From Bacteroidota bacterium (GTDB lineage: Bacteria > Bacteroidota > Ignavibacteria > SZUA-365): a stretch of DNA of 10,701 nucleotides. Shown in pieces: positions 6,182-10,701 of this stretch. Position 1 is the stretch's first letter. Every line of letters begins with the position of its first letter. Made by a program: the position numbers and the translations under genes. Location of the stretch: assembly GCA_018224345.1 (NCBI GenBank), contig JAGTUW010000210.1, positions 1 through 10,701 of the forward strand. Reading direction: 5' to 3'. The notes beneath the pieces are model-generated. The model had not been told where the DNA came from and did no database searches. It saw only the letters and a program-made list of their open reading frames with translations.

Positions 6182-7435
6182 ATGACGATGGACATCGCAG
6201 AATTGAAGTCCAAGCGCATTGCCGAGCTTTCGCAGATTGCGCGGGAACTCGAGATCTCCGGCTACAGCGACCTGCGCAAGCAGGAGCTGATTTTCAAAAT
6301 TCTGGAGACACAATCGCAGAAAGAAGGCATGAGCTTCAGCAAGGGCGTGATCGAAGTCCTTCCCGACGGCTACGGTTTCCTGCGTGCCGCCGACTACAAC
6401 TACCTGCCGTCTCCGGACGATATCTATGTCTCACCCAGCCAGATCAAGAAATTTTCGCTGCGAACAGGTGACACGATCAGTGGGCAGGTGCGTCCGCCAA
6501 AGGAAGGGGAGCGCTTTTTTGCTCTGCTCAAGGTCGAGGCTGTCAACTATGACGGACCTGAGAAGATTCGCGAGCGCACGCTGTTTGACAATCTTACGCC
6601 GTTGTACCCGAACGAGCGTTTGATTCTTGAAGTCGCGCCCAATGATCTCTCGACACGCATCATGGATCTGCTCACGCCGATCGGGAAAGGCAATCGCGGT
6701 CTGATCGTTTCACCGCCGAAAAGCGGTAAGACAATTCTCCTGCAGAAAATCGCCAACAGCATAGCCTCAAATCATCCGGAAGTGGTTCTGATCGTGTTGC
6801 TGATCGACGAACGTCCTGAGGAAGTCACCGACATGGAACGGTCGGTCAAGGCCGAGGTCATCAGTTCCACGTTCGATGAACCGCCCGAGCGTCACGTCCA
6901 GGTTTCCGACATGGTGCTCGAGAAAGCCAAGCGTCTGACCGAATCGAAAAAGGATGTCGTCATTCTGCTCGATTCTATTACCCGTCTGGCGCGTGCACAC
7001 AATACCGTCGTGCCGCATTCGGGCAAGATCCTCTCCGGTGGTGTCGATGCAAATGCCCTGCACCGGCCGAAACGCTTTTTCGGCGCCGCGCGCAATGTCG
7101 AGGAGGGCGGCAGTCTTACCATCATCGCCACGGCGCTGGTGGAGACGGGCAGCCGTATGGACGAAGTGATTTTCGAGGAGTTCAAGGGTACCGGTAACAT
7201 GGAAATCGTGCTCGATCGCAAACTCTCCGACCGCCGCATTTTCCCGGCCATGGATGTCAACCGTTCCGGAACGCGCAAGGAGGACCTGCTCCTGACGCCG
7301 GAAGAACTCAGCCGGATCTGGGTCCTTCGAAAAGTCCTCAGTGATTACAATACCGTTGAGGCTATGGAATTTCTTATAGAGAAAATGCGTGGCACGAAGA
7401 GCAACAAGGAATTTCTCAAATACATGAACAGTTGA
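6182..7435 (+). CDS. rho: Transcription termination factor Rho
   Basis: Rho is a hexameric RNA-dependent ATPase/helicase that ends transcription at C-rich, untranslated RNA. From the chosen ATG it has 417 aa, close to E. coli Rho (419). The N-terminal domain (about 1-45, MTMDIAELKSKRIAEL) is followed by the RNA-binding OSB fold with GYGFLR (63-68), DDIYVSPSQI (79-88) and RTGDTISGQVRPPKEGER (94-111). The ATPase core has Walker A PPKSGKT (178-184), the catalytic DERPEEVT (209-216), Walker B ILLDSITRLAR (261-271), the Q/R-loop region GGVDANALHRPKRFFGAARN (286-305), and the arginine-finger segment NRSGTRKE (360-367). The frame stays open 72 codons further upstream, but that part is His/Pro-rich and unlike Rho. 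The family start matches 6182 or 6188, with GGGG at 6170-6173. It lacks the long N-terminal insertions of many Bacteroidetes Rho proteins. The thiolase gene starts 28 bases later. Confidence 0.96.
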   Translation: MTMDIAELKSKRIAELSQIARELEISGYSDLRKQELIFKILETQSQKEGMSFSKGVIEVLPDGYGFLRAADYNYLPSPDDIYVSPSQIKKFSLRTGDTISGQVRPPKEGERFFALLKVEAVNYDGPEKIRERTLFDNLTPLYPNERLILEVAPNDLSTRIMDLLTPIGKGNRGLIVSPPKSGKTILLQKIANSIASNHPEVVLIVLLIDERPEEVTDMERSVKAEVISSTFDEPPERHVQVSDMVLEKAKRLTESKKDVVILLDSITRLARAHNTVVPHSGKILSGGVDANALHRPKRFFGAARNVEEGGSLTIIATALVETGSRMDEVIFEEFKGTGNMEIVLDRKLSDRRIFPAMDVNRSGTRKEDLLLTPEELSRIWVLRKVLSDYNTVEAMEFLIEKMRGTKSNKEFLKYMNS

Positions 7436-7463
7436 GCATGTTTCACCAACGCACGGAAACACT

Positions 7464-8639
7464 ATGAATGCAGTCGTCATCGTCAGCGCCACCCGCACGC
7501 CCATAGGGGCGTTCAACGGCACGCTGAAATCGCTTACCGCACCGCGACTCGGTGCCATCGCCATCAAGGAAGCGCTCAAACGCGCCAATGTGAAACCCGA
7601 AGATGTCTCCGAAGTGATCATGGGCAACGTGCTCACTGCCGGAGTGGGACAGGCCCCCGCACGTCAGGCGGCATTGTTCGCCGGCATCCCGCAGTCGGTC
7701 CCCTGCATGACCATCAACAAGGTCTGCGGCTCGGGACTCAAGTCCGTCATGCTCGGTGCACAGGCCATCATGGTCGGTGATGCCGACATCGTCGTCGCGG
7801 GCGGTCAGGAGAGTATGTCGAATTGCCCGTACTATCTCGACCGGGCCCGCACCGGTTACAATTTCGGCCATGCGAAACTCATCGACGGCATGATCCATGA
7901 TGGCCTCTGGGATGTGTACAATGATTATCACATGGGCATGGCGGCGGAACTCTGCGCCACGGAGTGCAATATCGACAGGGAACGGCAGGATGCCTATGCC
8001 ATAGAAAGCTACACGCGTGCCATCGATGCGCTGGACAAGGGTATTTTTCTCGAGGAGATCGTCCCTGTCGAAATCCCGCAGCGCAAGGGTGACCCCATCA
8101 TCGTCACGGACGATGAAGATATCCGTAAAGTGAAATTCGAGAAAGTACCCGATCTCAAACCCGCCTTCAAGAAAGACGGGACGGTGACCGCCGCCAACGC
8201 TTCCTCCCTCAATGACGGCGCCGCCGCGGTCGTACTGATGTCGGAAGTCAAGGCCAACGAACTCGGCCTGCAACCGCTGGCCCGTATCGTGGCCCAGGCC
8301 TCCGCGGCCAAGGCGCCGGAATGGTTTACCACCGCACCGGCCGACGCCGTCAGCAAGGTGCTGGCCAGGGCCGGTCTCGGCGTGGAAGACATCGACCTCT
8401 TCGAAATCAACGAAGCATTCTCGGTCGTCTCGCTGGTCAACAACGATCTGCTCAAACTTGATCCGGCGAAAGTCAACGTGCATGGCGGCGCGGTCGCTAT
8501 GGGACATCCGATCGGCGCCTCCGGAACGCGCGTACTTGTGACACTGTTGCACGCCCTGCGTCGCTTCGAGAAAAAACGCGGCATCGCTTCGTTGTGTATC
8601 GGCGGTGGCGAAGCCAGTGCGCTTGTCGTCGAACGCTGA
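7464..8639 (+). CDS. Acetyl-CoA acetyltransferase (thiolase)
   Basis: A thiolase-family enzyme of 391 aa, typical of the biosynthetic type that condenses two acetyl-CoA to acetoacetyl-CoA, reversibly. Visible motifs: the N-terminal SATRTPIGAF (8-17); the nucleophile Cys88 in NKVCGSG (85-91); AGGQESMSN (112-120); AANASSLNDGAA (243-254); NEAF (316-319); catalytic His348 in GGAVAMGHPIGASG (341-354); and Cys378 in CIGGGEA (378-384). All catalytic residues are present. GGAAA-like purines (GGAAA at 7455-7459) serve as a weak ribosome site. The gene follows rho by 28 bases and precedes 3-hydroxybutyryl-CoA dehydrogenase by 48, so it probably opens, or is part of, a short-chain acyl-CoA operon. Names such as atoB, thlA or phaA would fit; the sequence does not decide between butyrate-type, polyhydroxybutyrate or degradative use. 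Confidence 0.94.
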   Translation: MNAVVIVSATRTPIGAFNGTLKSLTAPRLGAIAIKEALKRANVKPEDVSEVIMGNVLTAGVGQAPARQAALFAGIPQSVPCMTINKVCGSGLKSVMLGAQAIMVGDADIVVAGGQESMSNCPYYLDRARTGYNFGHAKLIDGMIHDGLWDVYNDYHMGMAAELCATECNIDRERQDAYAIESYTRAIDALDKGIFLEEIVPVEIPQRKGDPIIVTDDEDIRKVKFEKVPDLKPAFKKDGTVTAANASSLNDGAAAVVLMSEVKANELGLQPLARIVAQASAAKAPEWFTTAPADAVSKVLARAGLGVEDIDLFEINEAFSVVSLVNNDLLKLDPAKVNVHGGAVAMGHPIGASGTRVLVTLLHALRRFEKKRGIASLCIGGGEASALVVER

Positions 8640-8687
8640 GAAACATCGAACACCACTTATTTTTTTCAATATGTCAAGGAAGCACCC

Positions 8688-9542
8688 ATGCAACACATCA
8701 CTGTCGTAGGCGCAGGCACAATGGGAAACGGTATTGCGCATATCTGTGCGATGACCGGGTTCGATGTGCAACTGGTCGATGTCAAACAGGAATACCTCGA
8801 CCGCGCGCTCGCCACAATTACGAAGAACCTCGACCGCCAGGTCAAAAAGGAAATGATCACGGACGAAGACAAACAGGCCGCGCTGGGCCGGATCAAGGCG
8901 CATACGGATCTCGATGCAGCGCTTCCGGCCGCGGACCTCGTCATAGAAGCGGCATCGGAAAATGAAGAAGTCAAGCTTGCGCTCTTTCGCGACTTCGACG
9001 GGAAATGCGGTCCCGGCTGCATCCTGGCGACCAATACGTCCTCTATATCCATTACCCGCATTGCAGCGGTGACGAAGCGGCCCGCACAGGTCATCGGAAT
9101 GCATTTCTTCAATCCCGTCCCGGTGATGAAACTTGTCGAGATCATCCGCGGTCACGAAACATCGGATGCTGTGTACAACACCATCCATGAACTCAGTGAA
9201 AAACTCGGTAAGGTCCCCGTCGAAGTGCAGGACTATCCCGGGTTCGTATCGAACCGCGTGCTCATGCCGATGATCAACGAAGCCATCTATGCATTGATGG
9301 AAGGCGTCGCTACCCCCGAGTCCATCGATACCGTGATGAAACTCGGCATGGCCCATCCGATGGGACCGCTGACACTTGCGGATTTCATCGGACTCGATGT
9401 CTGTCTCGATATCATGAACGTTCTGCATGACGGCATCGGAGATCCGAAATACCGTCCCTGTCCGCTGCTCAGAAAAATGGTCGCGGCCGGGCACATCGGC
9501 CGGAAGTCCGGCAAGGGCTTCTATGACTACTCGGCATCCTGA
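8688..9542 (+). CDS. 3-hydroxybutyryl-CoA dehydrogenase
   Basis: A 284-aa, single-function NAD(P)-dependent dehydrogenase that interconverts acetoacetyl-CoA and 3-hydroxybutyryl-CoA, at the usual length for the Hbd/PaaH type. The Rossmann nucleotide site is GAGTMGNGIA (8-17). Asp31 at the end of the second strand suggests NAD rather than NADP. The substrate side has TNTSSISI (115-122), the catalytic His139 in GMHFFNPVPVMKLVEII (137-153) with its partner Glu151, and Asn189 in PGFVSNR (184-190). The C-terminal domain carries HPMGPLTLADFIGLD (223-237) and the ending GRKSGKGFYDY (271-281). AAGGAAG at 8676-8682 is a good ribosome site. No crotonase domain is fused, unlike the large FadB/FadJ proteins. 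Its neighbours, thiolase and acyl-CoA dehydrogenase, place it in the same C4 pathway. Confidence 0.95.
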   Translation: MQHITVVGAGTMGNGIAHICAMTGFDVQLVDVKQEYLDRALATITKNLDRQVKKEMITDEDKQAALGRIKAHTDLDAALPAADLVIEAASENEEVKLALFRDFDGKCGPGCILATNTSSISITRIAAVTKRPAQVIGMHFFNPVPVMKLVEIIRGHETSDAVYNTIHELSEKLGKVPVEVQDYPGFVSNRVLMPMINEAIYALMEGVATPESIDTVMKLGMAHPMGPLTLADFIGLDVCLDIMNVLHDGIGDPKYRPCPLLRKMVAAGHIGRKSGKGFYDYSAS

Positions 9543-9563
9543 TGTATCCGTTCACTTCGTAAC

Positions 9564-9571
9564 AAGGAAGG
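9564..9571 (+). promoter_or_regulatory. Shine-Dalgarno site of the acyl-CoA dehydrogenase gene
   Basis: AAGGAAGG lies six bases before the ATG at 9578 and decides this start. The preceding gene ends at 9542. Confidence 0.6.
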
Positions 9572-9577
9572 TTGTAT

Positions 9578-10701
9578 ATGCATTTCGAGCTGACTGAAGA
9601 TCAACGCATGATTCAGCAGACCGCACGCGAATTCGCCGAAGCGGAAATCGCCCCGACCGCCGTCGAGCGCGACAAAGAAGCTGAATTTCCTCACGACATT
9701 GTCAGGAAACTGGCGGAACTCGGTTTCATGGGCATGATGGTCGACCCGGAGTATGACGGCGCGGGGATGGACACCATGAGCTATGTGCTGGCCATGGAGG
9801 AAATCTCCAAAGTCGATGCCTCCGTCGGCGTCATCATGTCGGTTAACAATTCTCTGGTGACCTATGGCCTGCAGAAATACGGGTCCGATCATATCAAGGA
9901 AAAATATCTCAAACCACTGGCCCGTGGTGAACGGCTGGGCGCCTTCGCGCTCAGTGAACCCGAAGCCGGAAGCGATGCCACCTCGCAGAAAACCGAAGCC
10001 CACAAGGTTGACGGTGGCTGGGAGGTGACCGGCACGAAAAACTGGATCACCAACGGACATAACGCAGACGACTTTCTCGTCACGGCACAGACCGACCGCG
10101 AAAAAGGATATCGCGGTATTACCTGCTTTCTCATCGAAAAAGGATGGGACGGGTTTGAACATGGCGTCAAGGAAGACAAGCTGGGTATACGGAGCTCCGA
10201 TACCTGCACGCTGCTGTTCAACAAGTGTTTCGTGCCGGATGAAAATGTGGTCTGGGAAGTCGGCAAGGGTTTCAATTTCGCCATGGACACGCTCAACGGC
10301 GGACGGATCGGCATTGCCGCCCAGGCGCTCGGTATCGCCGCCGCCAGTCTGGAAGCCGCACTGAAATACAGCAAGGAGCGCAAGGCTTTCGGACAGGTGA
10401 TTTCCGAATTTCAGGCCATTCAGTTCAAATTGAGCAAGATGGCAATGGAACTCGATGCCGCACGACTGATCGTCTATCGTGCCGCCTGGCTGAAGGACAA
10501 CCATCAAAAGTTTGTGAAAGAGTCGGCAATGGCTAAATTGTATGCATCCCGCGTTGCTGTAGAAAACGCACTTGAAGCTATTCAGATCCATGGCGGCTAT
10601 GGCTATGTCCGCGAATATCTCGTGGAACGTTATCTGCGTGATGCAAAAATCACGGAAATCTATGAAGGAACTTCCGAGGTTCAGAACATCGTTATCGCAC
10701 G
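9578..10701 (+). CDS. Acyl-CoA dehydrogenase, short-chain (butyryl-CoA type), right end cut by the window
   Basis: This FAD flavoprotein oxidises acyl-CoA to trans-2-enoyl-CoA and passes electrons to ETF, or works in reverse in butyryl-CoA-forming pathways. The window holds 374 codons plus two bases, while family members have about 380 residues, so only the last few are missing. Visible: helical N-terminus LTEDQRMIQQTAREFAE (5-21); FAD/substrate motif GAFALSEPEAGSDA (121-134); TGTKNWITNG (151-160); KLGIRSSDT (201-209); ERKAFGQ (267-273); IHGGYGY (337-343); and the catalytic Glu363 in IYEGTSEVQ (361-369). The Glu position and family signature are those of short- and medium-chain enzymes; the neighbours favour a C4 substrate. 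The start follows AAGGAAGG. Genes for ETF or crotonase might follow beyond the window. Confidence 0.93.
   Translation, partial: MHFELTEDQRMIQQTAREFAEAEIAPTAVERDKEAEFPHDIVRKLAELGFMGMMVDPEYDGAGMDTMSYVLAMEEISKVDASVGVIMSVNNSLVTYGLQKYGSDHIKEKYLKPLARGERLGAFALSEPEAGSDATSQKTEAHKVDGGWEVTGTKNWITNGHNADDFLVTAQTDREKGYRGITCFLIEKGWDGFEHGVKEDKLGIRSSDTCTLLFNKCFVPDENVVWEVGKGFNFAMDTLNGGRIGIAAQALGIAAASLEAALKYSKERKAFGQVISEFQAIQFKLSKMAMELDAARLIVYRAAWLKDNHQKFVKESAMAKLYASRVAVENALEAIQIHGGYGYVREYLVERYLRDAKITEIYEGTSEVQNIVIA

Noticed and set aside
8640..8687. T-rich run (TTTTTTT at 8660-8666) as an intrinsic terminator after the thiolase gene
   Set aside because: No GC-rich stem precedes the T run, and the next gene continues the pathway after only 48 bases.
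7443..9494. Minus-strand open frame of 683 codons across the thiolase and dehydrogenase genes
   Set aside because: It lies fully antisense to two well-supported genes; its His/Asp/Gly-rich, motif-free translation is typical of the shadow of GC-biased codons.

Overview
The window reads as bacterial chromosome, with every supported gene on the plus strand. Two stretches differ in character. The core genes (folC, rho and an acyl-CoA gene run) are GC-rich; sampled 60-base lines hold about 60-70 % G+C. The stretch at about 412-3066 is AT-rich, with sampled lines near 40 % G+C. The secreted-protein style (short signal peptides, a small beta-barrel-like protein) and the core proteins suggest the Bacteroidota/Chlorobiota/Ignavibacteriota side of the FCB group. 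This is an inference from gene style, and no marker gene here settles it.

Left part (1-3066), accessory. The window opens inside the C-terminal part of a DDE-type insertion-sequence transposase. Its conserved C-terminal motif continues in another frame after a run of six G, so the gene is frameshifted. Two AT-rich orphan genes follow. One encodes 198 aa behind a strong AGGAGG site; the other encodes a cysteine-rich protein of 526 aa. I recognise neither family. Between them lie 300 bases with a hairpin and a short protein-like open stretch. An imperfect inverted repeat (3016-3050) closes the region, just before the next gene.

Middle part (3067-4642). Two exported proteins of unknown function: a 251-aa beta-rich, probably outer-membrane protein, and a 224-aa protein with an Ala-rich helical middle and a small beta C-terminus. 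The second overlaps folC by 19 bases.

Right part (4624-10701), core. FolC (folylpolyglutamate/dihydrofolate synthase) is followed by a 268-base leader with a C-rich, G-poor stretch, then transcription terminator Rho. Twenty-eight bases later begins a run encoding acetyl-CoA acetyltransferase, 3-hydroxybutyryl-CoA dehydrogenase and an acyl-CoA dehydrogenase cut by the right edge about at its last residues. The three enzymes cover all steps between two acetyl-CoA and butyryl-CoA except crotonase (enoyl-CoA hydratase), which is not in the window.

I found no rRNA, tRNA, CRISPR array or convincing intrinsic terminator. The best candidates for something undescribed are the two orphan genes in the AT-rich island. 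The sequence alone does not prove they form a system.
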